The position numbers and the translations under genes are program-made. From Diplosphaera chodatii (Eukaryota; Chlorophyta; Trebouxiophyceae; Prasiolales; Stichococcaceae), in assembly GCA_032358165.1 (NCBI GenBank), contig JAALGY010000032.1, positions 930,001-994,000 of the forward strand: 64,000 nt of DNA. Reading direction: 5' to 3'. Of the stretch, positions 35,619 through 47,731 are shown in pieces; positions within the stretch are counted from its first letter, which is position 1, and each line of letters begins with the position of its first letter. A model generated the notes under the pieces. It worked only from the letters and a program-made list of their open reading frames with translations, was not told the DNA's origin and did not search any database.

Positions 35619-38143
35619 TGAGACCAGGCGTCAGCACAGCCTGGCCAGCGGGCAGCCGGATCGGGCCAGAATCGGACAATCGAGTAGTCCTTGTCATGTG
35701 AGCTCTAGTGCCGAGTCTTTGGTTGGCACGAGCTGCTGCGACTGGCCAGGCCGTGACGTGACCTGCGCTTCTCTGGCTTCAATGTCGATGCACAGGGTAT
35801 AGCACTGTTTGCATGTGCACATTCACAAACAGACCAGATGGTTTCGCAGCCTCTCAATTCGATTCGTGGTGTGGATGTACATGTCAGCTGCGGCGTCACA
35901 TATCAGGATAGGTGATGATGGCACGTTTTCAAGAAGGATAACAGGTGATGGTGGCAAGATTGTAAGGTAGCTAGGGTGTGACCGGCGGTATACGCATGGG
36001 TGAGGTTGTGTGGCCATGCATAGTAGGCTTCGCATGTGTGAACGTCTGGCGGTGGCAGGTCCCCACGACGAAAGTGCTAGCATACCGTTTGCTGCAACAT
36101 AGAATGTTGCAGTCCCACCAAGCCTGGCGAGCCAACAATTGCTGTACAACCTATGAAACTGAAACACCGTCATGATATAGGAACTGGTACAGATCATCCT
36201 GGTAAAGTCAAGTCAGGGGTGGCAGTTTACTGTGCTACTTGGACTCGGGGTTTTGTGCCTGTTCTGAAGCAGCACTTTGCTTGCAGCTCAGCAGCCTGCC
36301 CATTGAGAGAGAAGCCTTGCATTGGTGCAACTCGAGATCCAGGGTCCTAAACTTCACAACCCCGCACACTCATACGATCAAGCAGTCGACACGCTTGGCA
36401 TAGCAGCGTGTTCCTGCCCCTGACGCTTAGCCCCACACCTCTCATGTGTGTGTCTGCAGGCTGGTACATGTTCAATGTCTGCATGCTTGAACGCTGTGGT
36501 CTGCTGCGAAGCATGCTGAGCTGCCATTGACGGTGTCATTTGCTGCTCGACTGTTGCAAGGTAAACAGCTGTAAACCCAGTCACCCTCACCGCCGAAGTG
36601 CTAACATGATATGGGGTCAGGCCAGCAGACGTGTGGTCCCAAGGTTTGAGAGTCCTCAGGTGCAATCAGTGCGGGAGGCAAAGTGCCCCCTGCGCTGCAG
36701 GCCTGCGGCGTGCACCCACCAGCCTGCACCCCCGCCAGCCACGCAGCAACTGCCCACAGCAAACAGCGGCATCGGGCATGGCTCGCTGCTGCCTCCAGCA
36801 GCCCCGCTGTCGCACCACCAGCGCTGCGGCTATGCCCGCCGAGCTGCTCTTTACGGCAGGAGGACTGCCTGCATGGCAGTTCGCATGCGTTGTGGGTTTG
36901 GATTGGATGTCTGTCTCCAGCAGCCGTCCTGCTTGGCCAGGCAGGTGACATGCAATGACTGGATTTGCCAGTACCGAGCACAAGACCTGTGGTCACTTTG
37001 TCAAGCCAGCAGACGTGCACCCCGATGTTGTACGAAGGCGTGGCAGCCGCGACCAGGTCGCACACTGCCGCTGGTGCTGGCGCAGTGGGGTCACAGTGCT
37101 GCCACTGCCGTGGCCTGGATCATCGCGCTGGCTGCGGCCGCCGCAGGCACGCTGCTCATCCGGAAACACCGCGCTTGCGGCCCGCTTGCCCTGACCCTCG
37201 TCCTGCAGGGGATTAAGGGCGCACCATCCAGCACGCTGGCAACGTACAGCAGGTGCTGTGGCCCTCCCATGTCACCGCAGCTGCTGTGAACCAGCCGCAC
37301 GGTGCCTGTCATGTCACGCTTGCCCGTCGCAGCACTGGGTTCAGCCAGCGCTGTGCCGGATGATCAAGCTCCAGCGCACTCAAAACGGCCACTCAGCCGC
37401 ACTTGCACAAGCCCACCATGACGATGAATCGTTGTGCATCCTCATGCCCGAGGGCTCGATCACAGCGCGCACGCGACCTGGCAGCGCATGCATGTTGTCA
37501 GCTGCCATATGAGAGATGCCTCCTGTGTCGTCGCACCGCAGCTGTTGGCATCCCAACACGTCAGGGGTTGCAACGCCCTGGCTGACAAACAGCAGCATGG
37601 CTACCCAGCCAGGCGGGGGGTAATTATGGAACACCTTAAAGTTTGGCTGCGTTTGCAGCCGCAACGAACGGATTGATGCCGTCTGCCCGGCCAGATATGC
37701 TGTGTGTGAGCCGAACTCCAAGTCTCAAGGGGTGGGTGCTGCTAAGATAAGCGAGCGCGTGGGCACATTGCGCTTATCCAGGGGATACTAAGTTCAACGC
37801 CACTGCTGCTCTGCATGTCAAATAAGTAACTTGGACCGCACGGACGCGCCTCACGGGAAGGCGCAGGCCGCAGTGAGCATGTGGCTCCAGAACACCTGCC
37901 GTACAGCAGTTGTACGGCAGCATCTATTGACCTGTGAGTCCCAAGGGAGACGGCAACAGCCAGACTTGGCTGCACCATGGTGGCGAAGATGGCTCGTGGA
38001 TGTGTTCTGCGCCAGGCTGCCGCCTGACCGCACTTTGGTGCCGGGACCCTAGTCTAAGAATTGATGTCAACCAGGACTCTGGTGGTGGAGACAAGCCGAC
38101 TTGAAGGGGCTGTCACATCGCTAAATCATATCGCTAAAACCCT
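35619..38143. other. About 2.5 kb without a confident gene
   Basis: No conserved family was recognised. The best coding candidate lies at about 36640-37290 on the plus strand, where G/C-rich frames include an Arg/Ser/Gln-rich segment with MARCCLQQPRC and MPAELLFTAGGLPAWQFACV (about 36778-36900) and a hydrophobic stretch TAVAWIIALAAAAAGTLLIR (about 37104-37163). These could be exons of a membrane or organelle-targeted protein, but no consistent splice model was found. The rest (35619-36540 and 37300-38143) is lower in G/C-ending codons and looks intergenic. Confidence 0.3.
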
Positions 38144-38216
38144 AGCTCCAGGTGGGGGTCGAACCCACGACATCCTGATTAGAAGTCAGGCGCACTATCC
38201 ACTGTGCTACTGGAGC
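38144..38216 (-). tRNA. trnR-UCU: tRNA-Arg (anticodon UCU)
   Basis: Read on the minus strand, a complete cloverleaf folds: acceptor stem GCTCCAG/CTGGAGC, T8-A9, D arm GCAC/GTGC with the loop AGTGGATA, anticodon stem CCTGA/TCAGG with loop CTTCTAA (anticodon TCT), variable loop ATGTC, T arm GTGGG/CCCAC with loop TTCGACC, discriminator T. No intron. The internal A and B box promoters are present, as in a nuclear pol III gene. CCA is not encoded. Confidence 0.95.
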
Positions 38217-38984
38217 CAAAACAAGGTCAGTTTTGAATTTCCTGTGCATAACAAAAAATACAAGCCGTATTCCTAGTAAATGACGGCGGAAGTAGGAAGC
38301 AGACTACATCTTGGGTTTCCAGCGCCATTGAAGGCTTATAGCTTGACAATGCGGCCATCTGCTTGGCAGCCTGCAGATCATGCAGCCGGCACACCCCGAA
38401 CATGCAGTCTAGCAGTCCCGACACTTGAGTATGCTACGGGTGGTGGCTTGCCACGTACACAGCCATCTCGGAGGCAAATGATGCTGGATGTGCTCAACAG
38501 GGGGCAGCCTGCACAGGTCAGCTAACATGGCGACTGCTGCCTGACAGAACCCTTGCACCAGAGCATGATGGCGTGACGGCATTACACACGGTGTTACTGC
38601 TCAATGTGCCATTGCAATGTCAGGGTCCAAGGTTCTGGAGTGGTGCATATGCCGCAGATGCAACTGCTGACATCACATGCTCACATCAGCAAGCAAGTGG
38701 CCATGGCCTCACAAGAAAGCTGGCACAGGGTTGTTCGTTTGCTGGACAGCGGCAAAGGGGCTGGCTGTGTTGGTCGGCGGCGATTCTGCAGAGTGCCCAG
38801 ACACCTCCTGCAAAGCTTCTAGCCGCGCGCGGCTGCCCTGCTGAAGGGAGCCCTGCTGGACTGCACCCTGAGGCTGCGACGTCCGTCTCCTGCAGTGAAG
38901 AACTTTAAAGGCGTAAAAACACCAACCAGCCAACAGCAGCATTGCATTGCACGCACCACTGTGGACAGCAGGGTATAGCCACCA
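38217..38984. other. Intergenic stretch, nothing recognised
   Basis: About 770 bp between the tRNA-Arg gene and the 3' end of the OTU gene (minus). Short frames exist on both strands but none resembles a known family. Confidence 0.4.
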
Positions 38985-40773
38985 TCAAATGTACCTGATG
39001 GCATTGTAGTGCACCTGCAAACATCGACAGGGATGGCCGTCAAGTTGCGGTCGGAGTGCCTGTGCATGCCACATGAGTGTGTGCAAGCGATGCGAACACA
39101 AGACACCACCCACCGGCGAGATGTAGGTGAGAAACACCTCCCGCGGGCTTCCCTTGTACACCTTCAGGTCTGATGGTTTGTACCTCACAAACCTGCAGTG
39201 TCCATGTAAACCCACTGGCACAAAAGTTTCTACGCATTGCTTGCTGCAGCCGTCCGCACAGCCACTGAGCATTGCCAGCAGATACTGGCATGCACCACCA
39301 ACCGTCATACCAGTGCGCTTCATCGCTGGTGATGACGGAGATCATTATGCCGTACGCATCACAGCAAGCCCTCTGCAGGCCGCAGCAACAACATGTCGGT
39401 CACCATCGCAGCCATTTGCCCCTGAAAGCCAGGCAGCACTCGGCCTCAATGCAGCGCACCAGCGTCAGCTCATCGCCCCAGGTGCCCTCGGCCGCCATGT
39501 CTTTGATGTATCGCCGCCTGTAGGGCAGCAATGGCAGCCCCGTCAAGCGCGTATGAACCAGGAAATTGCAAGCAGGTTCTACTAGCAACAGACTGGCGAC
39601 CTATACCACACACAAGTTGCATCGTGTTTGTACAGCGCGAGAGCTTGCTGTCGATGCTCAGCACGCACCAGTCCTCGCCCAGGTACGGCTCGAACTCGGC
39701 CTTGTTGGCCGCCATGTACCGCACCACCGTGTCCCGCACCTGGGCGTGGTGCTGCTCCGAGCCGTACAGCGCGTTGCTGATGGAGCGAAACTGCAGCAGC
39801 ACGCGTGTCTGTGCGGTAAGCCCCACGGTGTGCACATTTGAACAGCCAGACCATGCACAAGGTCATCACACGGTGTGCCTGCGTCTGTCCCAGTGTGGCA
39901 CCTATGTGTACCTGGGAGTTGCCGTCGCCGACCATCTCCCACATGTCCAGGCGCAGGTGGCTCAGCCGGCCCGCCAGGCGGTGGACGTCGGTGTCACCCG
40001 GCGGCGCAGGGTGCGCATTGGCCTGCAGACAACACATTAACCATCGGACCTGTCGTAGTCTGCATCTCAATTACCATGCTGGCAGTGGAATACTGGTGAT
40101 GCATGGCCAAACACATGGACAACGTTTTGCAGCCGTGACAGTGCTTCCGTAGTGCCGACAAAAATTATGACCTGCTCAAGCTCGTGTTCTAGCCGCGTGC
40201 GGGAGGCTGTCCACTGCAGCTGCGTTCCTGGGACTGCAGCACGTGAACCCAAACATTGACTGACCATCTGCACAGGGTTTGCCGGCACATCCGGCACCAT
40301 GTGCTGCTTCATGTGCACCATCGCGCAGCTCACTGACCTCCCTTGACCGACATGGCTCGGTGGAGGTCCACCATGGGGTGGTGGTTGGGCGCCCAGCCGC
40401 CCGCCATGCCGTCGATGGACGGCATGCGGCCGGCACGATTGATGGACGGCTGCCGGGAGCGCCCGTCAAAGTGCACCGCGGTGTCGGCGCCCAGCGTCGA
40501 GATGTTGTCCAGCAGCTCCTGCGTGTCACGTCCCGGCTCTATCTATAACGCCTTATCGTATCGTGGCATCCAAGGTGTGAGAAAGCAGGTGCTGCTGATC
40601 AACAACTGTATTGACATGCATGCTGCAGACCCGCGGACCTTGGGGAGCGTGTCATCATAGGTGGCGTACGCAGGCAGCACATAGCCGTCGTCGACGCGGC
40701 CCTGGTAGGTCCTGTGATTGTATATGTCGGCCTTCTTGTGGCCTGACGGAAAGCAGCCACTGCCATGCCCCAT
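38985..40773 (-). CDS. OTU-domain (ovarian tumour) deubiquitinase-like protein with Cys-to-Ser active-site change
   Basis: The ATG at 40773 starts an N-terminal region (GCFPSGHKKADIYNHRTYQG) followed by a disordered exon (about 40345-40530). The OTU fold follows in canonical order: RLAGRLSHLRLDMWEM and VGDGNSQ (39911-39990) joined in phase to FRSISNALYGSEQHHAQVRD and KAEFEPYLGEDW (about 39670-39805). Next comes RRYIKDMAAEGTWGDELTL (about 39465-39525) joined to RACCDAYGIMISVITSDEAH and WYD (about 39315-39380), then YKPSDLKVYKGSPREVFLTY and ISP (about 39115-39190) joined to VHYNAIRYI, stop at 38985. The motif GDGNC-QFR reads GDGNS-QFR: the codon at 39914-39916 is TCC. The catalytic His (VHYNAI) and the Asp of GDGN are kept. 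Family identity is firm. Peptidase activity is doubtful unless Ser substitutes for Cys. Confidence 0.87.
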
Positions 40774-41339
40774 GCCGCTGGCGCGCGTGCTAGGTCTAGG
40801 TGTTCTATGTCATCCCTGCTGCCATAGCGGCTGGTGGGACGTTATTTGTGCCTCATGGTCCGATGTTGGCAACGCTCAAAATGCGTTAGCTCAGAGCGGC
40901 GCCTTGACCCTGCACAAGCATGCTTTGCCGCAACACTCAAGCACGCTGTTGTTGGACAACCGCACCCGACCAACACCGTCGCTGCGGATGCAGCTGAGTC
41001 ATGCGTTGACAACCAACACCCTGTAACGCAGGAGGAGGGAGACAGGTTGCAAAGGCGTAATGTTGCAGGAGGTTCAACTTCGCCACACGTGCGTTGGCAC
41101 GTTCAGCTTCCACTCGTGCCGTCATGGCTGCACACACCAAATGTTGGCCAATCGCAAATGGTTTTCGTATGTCATATATGTTCATGCGTTGGTCAATGTG
41201 CATCATCATGCAGCAGAGGGTTGGCTGTGGAAATTGAGTGGCGTTGTCGTGTCCTGATCTGATCTGACGGTCGAATAGAGCACAGGACAGGTGTAGATAG
41301 GCCTGAAGCCTGTACTGGATGCTGACCTGGCTGCAGCAG

Positions 41340-43452
41340 ATGGGGAAGAAGCGACGCCGACCGGCTGCTGCTGCTGACAATGGGCATGGCAGTGGCGGCA
41401 ATGAACTGCTGCCGAGAGCCATCACTGCGCTTGTAGTGCTGCTGGTGAGCCAAGGCGGTCACGTCTGCTGTGCTCACCGTGATCTCCTTAGAAGTCCTCA
41501 GCTGCCACATCGTGACTTTCCTATGTGCATACATCAGGTGCTGGTCGTCGCCAGCATGACATGGCGGCACCACTCTGTGGCGGCACAGCCCTCAGGCAAG
41601 AAGTCGCCAGGCAAACATGGGAGTTTGGCAGCCACAGCGGGCGCCTCAGGACGTGGCAAGGCAACAGACCCCCGTGTCTACACATACAGCATAGAGCGCG
41701 AGCTGGACCACAGCCCAGAGGCCTTCACGCAGGGCCTGGAGTTTGACCGCAGCTGCCAGCGGAACGCCGTGGGCACGGAGGAGTGCACAGACATTTTATG
41801 GGAGTCAACAGGTGCTGTCCTGCAGCTTGAAATGCTGGGTCACTGTCAATATGCTGATCTGCACGATGCACATATCTGTGCACAGCCCCAGTCTGCAGAA
41901 CCTCTCATGCCCGTCGCAGGCATGAACGGGGAATCTTCAGTCAGGGAAGTGGATCTAGAGACAGGAGTCGTTCGGCGCAAGAAGATGCTGCAGCATGCCG
42001 ACTTTGCAGAGGGCGTCACTAGATTTGGCGATAAGTGCGTTTGTGCCCAATGCTTGTACCCTCACTGTGCAGCATGCCTGCTCAACCAAGCGTGCCTGGT
42101 CAGTATGTCAGCTTGACCACAGTGTTACGGTCCTGCGCAGACTGTTTCAACTGACTTGGCAGAGCGCAAAGCTGTTCAGTTACAAAGTGGACGATCTTGA
42201 GCAGGTGTGATGGCAGACACCTATGTGGTTTGCATTTCCGCACCCCTGAAGTGTGTCGTTGATTCGCACAGCCTCAGTGTGTCCAAGGCTGAGGCCGATG
42301 CTCTCAGGTAAAAGAGCTACAATCACCTCTGCGTGACGGTTGGGGCATCTGCACTGACGGCGCCTCCCTCATCGTCAGCGACAGCAGCCCCACGCTCTCG
42401 TGGCTGGATCCAGACACCCTGCAGCAGCAGCGCACTGTGGAGGTGCACGATGGCGATGCCATGGTGCCCTGGGTCAATGAGGTGAGCAGTAGGAGCCATA
42501 ATCGCAGATTTGCTTGCAGGCTTTGCCACAAAAATGCTGAGGAGGTGCATGGTGCGCCTGCGACAGCATCTGGTTGGATGATAAGGAAGGGACCCTAGTC
42601 GGTTGTTGATCTTCTAGGCAGCAGATTGGCCCCCTGCTTCGTTCAGGACAGCGCCAGCAGGACATGAGAGGTGCTCATTGCCAGCAGCAGCAGCATGCCT
42701 CAGGCACAAAGGGTTCCTCGCAAACACCATCTCTGGGGTCTGCTGCAGATGGAGTGGGTGGATGGCGAGATCTGGGGGAATGTGTGGCAGACGGAGTGCA
42801 TAGCGCGCATCGACCCTGCCACTGGCATTGTCTTGGGTTGGGTCATGTTGCAGGTATTGAGCACCCCAGCCCAGCGTCCGACATATGTATCTCATGACAA
42901 CTGCATCCCCACTATGAGGTGCAGGTTGCAGACAACGTTCATGCAGTGCTGGACCTTGAGACTGATGGAACAGCACACATCCATCGCTGCAGGGCCTTAG
43001 TAGGCGGGAACACGGGGCGCATCCACAGCACAGGCTAGATGTCCTCAATGGTGAGGCCTCCACGCCAAGCCACCACTAGCATTTCACAGCAATCGGCACG
43101 ATGAAAGCCTGCGCTCAGCAGATGCTCCTGCATGCTCCTGTATGCGAACCCTCGCCAGGGTGGCCCTGGGCTGCAGGTATTGCTTGGGACGAGAAGCGGC
43201 GGCGCTTGTTCGTCACCGGCAAGTGGTGGCACAAGCTGTACCAGGTCAAGCTCCGGCGCAGCAGCAAGATCACCCTCGAGAAGGTGCCAACCTGGTCCCA
43301 GCCACAGATGCAGTTGCGCCATGCGTTATCTTGCACAGCCATAATGTCTGAACGAGTACAGCACCACTTAGTCCTCGCACATCCCCATAATGCATGTGAG
43401 CACTGTGCAGGCGCGCCAGGCGTGCATACCTGCTGCGCAAGGCCTAGGCTGA
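41340..43452 (+). CDS. QCT: Glutaminyl-peptide cyclotransferase, plant-type beta-propeller
   Basis: Converts N-terminal Gln of proteins to pyroglutamate in the secretory pathway. The ATG at 41340 gives a basic MGKKRRRP, then a hydrophobic signal-anchor spanning the first splice (AITALVVLL joined to VLVVASMTW). Exons then match plant QCT: SPEAFTQGLEFD, ILWESTG joined to MNGESSVREVDLETG, HADFAEGVTRFGDK joined to LFQLTWQSAKLFSYKVDDL, LRDGWGICTDGASLIVSDSS, EWVDGEIWGNVWQTECIARI, DPATGIVLGWVMLQ joined to a short exon (42993-43049) ending LDVLNG, then IAWDEKRRRLFVTGKWWHKL with YQVKL (to 43283). This is the Glu_cyclase_2 family, not the zinc-dependent animal type. A small last exon (43411-43452, ARQACIPAAQGLG) fits the phase but is tentative. 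Divergent from the OTU gene. Confidence 0.87.
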
Positions 43453-43996
43453 CAATCAAGCCGCACACCTGTTGTGCGGGGTGGTGAAAAGCCGGTTTGA
43501 CTGCATCCCGCTTCTTTTGCACGAGCCTCAATGGCCCACCAGGCAAGCCCACTGTCGGCACTCATCTCAGAATGGTGTGTGAGCCCAGGTGTTATGAATG
43601 AGTACCTGAAGACGAGCGACATGTCTGCAGGACTGGTGGCTTCAGGATGGGCAAGTGCCGTGAGGGGCATGCTGGAGCATGCTGGATGCAACTGGACGGT
43701 TGCAACCCCGGTCAGATATACGGTACTTCCGCGGCAATGCTCTCTAGTAGCGTTTATCAGCAGCTGTCATACTTCTGAGTGATGGTCATGCCAGGCGAGC
43801 AGTACTTATGCTGGTCTGAAACAATGTCGGCCAGTCACCACTACTGCTGTCAAACACTTGCGCCCCTGTTGCATGTCTCCAGAACCATGGCAAAGCATCC
43901 CGATCACCCTGCTGACTAGCTGTGCAAGTCGATCAGCTTGCAGCAAGTCACCCCTGGCTGTACTGCATATGCATAGCTGCAGTATCCCGGCAGACG

Positions 43997-46900
43997 TCAG
44001 GCATCCATCAAGGGTGGGCTCACGGTAGATGCCACAGTGATGATGCTGTTCTGCGCCAGCTTCAGCTTGTTCGGGGTGTCGAAGCCAAACACACGGCTGC
44101 CCTGCGGTGAGCAGTAACAACAGAGTGTGGGTCAACGGTTCACTGAGGTCACCGGTGCAGCCTGCGCATCGCCCACAGCTGCCAGTCAGGATATGGTACG
44201 CAGGCTTGCGCTGTGTTGCACAGCACTCGTGGGATGACTTGCAACAGTACATGCAGGCATCCTGTACACGCACCTTGTGGAGGAAGGACACGGCGCCCAG
44301 GTCCGCGCCCATGCGCTCACAGAACAGCTCAAAGAGCGTGCCCAGGTTCAGGTCCCGGGTCGTGAGGAAGTGCACCTGCGCAGGCACCGGAACACCAGGA
44401 TCTGTCATTCGCACACAGAGCCGCCGCATCCTGCACAGCACCCAGGGCTGGATGGCAGTTGGGCACGCCTGCACTGGCTCACCATATCGCCAAACTGGTT
44501 GTGCATCCGCAGCGCAAGGTGGTTGCGCTTGTCCTCGGCATCGATGCCGTGGACCCTGATGTGCACCTCCCTGCAGCACACCCACCGGCAGCTTGAATCA
44601 GACAGAGCTGTATTGGCTCTGCTGCAATGGCTGTGTTCAGAGTTGCATGTCTTGAAAGAACAACAGTCAAGGGCGTGCCCACCTGCCCTCGCACAACTGC
44701 TGCGGGGGTGCTGCAGCGGCTGCTGGCGTGGCTGCCTCAGCATCAGCCGGCACTGCTGCCTTCGAGACCGCGCAGTTGCCGCTGCGTCTGCGGGTGATGC
44801 GCGTTGCCGCCGGCTCCTGCCGCTGCGGGGCAGGCACCTGCTGCACCGGCTGCAGTGGCTGGCCGCTGGAGGTGACCGACGCCGCCCGGTGTTTGCCCTT
44901 CACCGCCCGCCTGCTGCGGGTGGCGATGGGTGAGCTGGGCAGTAGTGGCTCTGCTTCTGCCGGCCGCTTCTGCCCCCTGTAGCAACCAGCCACACGCCAT
45001 TCGGTCAACATCGTCATGCATGGTACCCAAAAACAAGGCCTATGCAGGGCGTCCCACAGGTGCCCAGTTCATAGGAAAGTGACATCGTGCCATACTCGTG
45101 ACACCTGCAGGCGGCTGGCCGGCTGTCGAGCACTGCCGCAGCCGCCAGCAGGGATGGCTGAGGCAGCTGCTGCACGGGGCTGCTGCCGCCGCTGCTGCTG
45201 GTACGCGAGCGCAGCACGCACGTCGCTGAAGACTTGGCGCTGGACTGTGCCAGCTTGGCAGCCGTCAGGCGCGCCGACAGCTGCTGCGCTACGAGCGGCT
45301 CCAGAAACCTGCAGCCCACAGATGGCCTGCCTGACTTCAATTGTTGCAAAGGGCTGTGGCGTCTGCAGATCAGACGTTGAGATGTTTCAGCATCTGACAC
45401 TGTGATGGCCGAGCAGAAGCATGCATGAGCTGCTGCGGAGGCAGCAGACATGTCACTGTGTATCACCATGTGGTTTGAGGCTAGCAGCACAGCAGCATGC
45501 TAGTGGATAGCTCACCTGGGGGCGATGCTGTGGCCGGCACTCTGCATCGCGGCCGTGAAGTCGAGGGCAGCGTCGGGGCGTGCCATCAGCTCGAACACCG
45601 CCGCTTTGCGCCCCGCACCCGCATGCACATCGCCCACCTGATGGCAAATGGCCATGTTGACTACTTCAGTCTGGTGTGCCTCAGCTGGGTTCAGTTCTGC
45701 TGCAATCGGCTCGAGGTGTGCTTGCCTCTCGTTCACCCGCTGCTCCATGTGGAATCAGAGATGACGCATGGCTTGATGCACTCACACGACACCCTCTGTT
45801 CGCTATTGAAGACACCATGCCGTTGCCATGAGCGGCAGAGCAGCACTCTTGTGGCACTCACTTGCTAAACTTCACCGTAGCAGCAGCATGCGGCCGCCTG
45901 TGCTGTTTGGCGAGTGAAACGGCAGCTGCTGTCGCACACATCCCCCTGTACCCAAATCATACTTGCTTGTGCAGGACTAGGGCCAAGCATGGCTGATGTA
46001 CCACTCACCACGCGGTACAGCGAGGGGCGCAGCAGGCCGGCGGTGCAGTGGTGCAGGGTGGCCCCCAGCAGCACCGCGACCTCATCGTCTTTCAGGTCCA
46101 CGTTCGCCCACCTTCCGTCCCTGTCCTTCACCTGCCAGAAGCAGAGGTATGGAGGTATGGTCCACGTTCCTGGGAGGCGGCAGCAGTTGCGGTGCAGTTG
46201 CGCCCTGCAGATCTGAGGCTCCTCGACAGCGTTTGTATATCTTGATGCACCGCGTCACAGCTACTGTTATCGTCTTACCTGCAGCATTGACGCTGGCACG
46301 CGCTGTGGCTCGCCGGCCCCGCTGCGGTCGAAGGAGAACGCGTTCCGCGCCGAGATGACGGACACGAGGCCGTGCGGGAGCACCTCATCGCTCGACGCCG
46401 CCTCCTGATCCAGGTCCGCCGACAGGTCCGCTATCACGGACTGCTGCACCTGCAGAAAGGGAAGGGCATGGTGCTTTGCTTCGAGTGTGAGGCCTCAGCG
46501 TCGCACCATATTATGGACAGCAGGAAGCATCACGGTGCCGCCCACTGGCAGTTTGACGTTGTGTGCAAGACGCAGGTTGGCAGCATCGATGACAGGCATA
46601 TGGGACTGGCCTGCAGCAGGGAGGACGCTTGCACGCCCTCTGTCAGCGGCTGCTCATCCAGCACAGTGTCCAGCGTCGCCTGGTGGAGCCGCACATGGCA
46701 AGAGCGGCACACGGCATGCAGCGCCATGCGCGCCACCGACTCAAGCAGCGTGAACGCCTGCAGGGGAGTCCAGACCGGTTTCAGGTTCCCTGAAACGGTA
46801 CTAAGCTCCTGGTTTGTCCGTGTTGATGAGCCAGCGTCAAATTCATACCACCTGACCCCGGGTTGCTCAAACTTGGAAAAACATTAGTTGCTTGGACGGC

Positions 46901-47329
46901 GCCACGCGGTCTGAAGCATGCCAAGTTCGTTGTGGCGGAGCTGAGGCAACACTCGGGCATTCCTGGGCACGATACCTGGTGCGCCGCCTCTCTGACGCCG
47001 TGGGGCAGCGCCGAGCTGCCCGTCGATCCGGGCCGGTAGCTCAGCGAACTGCACCCAGGCAGCACGATGTGGCCGCCGGCGACGGCCGGCGTCAACGGGT
47101 GCTGCTGGGCTGCGAAGTGGGCCGCGGCTGCACCCTCCAAATGATCCAATAACCTGGCAGCGTCCTGCCGGAGCTTCAGGATCACCACGCCGTGCCGCGT
47201 GAGGGCGAGCGAGACGCTCTCGATGCCGATTTGAAAGCTGCTGGTCGCCTGCTCGGTGGCGCTGTGGGGCGATCCGATCGAGTTTGCGGACACCCTTGGT
47301 ATCGTCTGGCTGCAGTGCCGAAAACTCAT
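43997..47329 (-). CDS. 2OG-Fe(II)-oxygenase-like domain fused to a C-terminal Rad60/SUMO-like domain
   Basis: The ATG at 47329 starts an exon (46976-47329) with SVSLALTRHGVVILKLRQDA, like the N-terminal part of plant DOXC oxygenases. It is followed by AFTLLESVARMALHAVCRSC (about 46690-46760), an exon with SSDEVLPHGLVSVISARNAF (46281-46450), VKDRDGRWANVDLKDDEVAV to CTAGLLRPSLYRV (46009-46130) and VGDVHAGAGRKAAVFELMAR with PDAALDF (about 45515-45640). The pattern matches the double-stranded beta-helix of 2OG oxygenases, but HxD reads HG and the second His of HRV is Tyr. The chain continues in phase through a linker exon and a Lys/Arg/Ser-rich exon into EVHIRVHGIDAEDKRNHLAL, then VHFLTTRDLNLGTLFELFCE and LGAVSFLHK joined to GSRVFGFDTPNKLKLAQNSI, stop at 43997. 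This last part is a SUMO/Rad60-SLD-like fold. One splice near 46610 is uncertain. Confidence 0.72.
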
Positions 47330-47731
47330 CGTGCCGTGCGTGTCGATGCAAAGTAGCGCCTTTGGATGTTCCGTAAAGCTTCAGGTGCCACGTGAAGGCA
47401 TTGCAAGTGCGAATGAATTTTGCATGGGCCATGATGGCGCAGGCTTCAAAACTGAATTTATAAATTTGAATCAAGTCCAGCTCAGCCTGTGCTGGCAGCC
47501 TGATTCCCATAACAACATCCATGATCGGCCATGTCTGAAGCTATTGGTGCAATTGCAGAGCTCATACATTGTTAGATCACCTGTGCCTCGTTGCTCAGCA
47601 GTTCCCAGCCCTACACCACTGCTACGTCAGGTAACTGGTGCTGGGGTGTGCCAGTCTTCAGATCGCACGATGTAACTGCAGGAGTCTAGGTGTCTTGCTG
47701 TGATATTTGGCGTGAGCTTGTCTGCGTTAAT
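47330..47731. promoter_or_regulatory. Short divergent intergenic region
   Basis: About 400 bp between the starts of the 2OG/SUMO-like fusion gene (minus) and the MIS12 gene (plus). It probably holds both promoters. No element was assigned. Confidence 0.4.
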
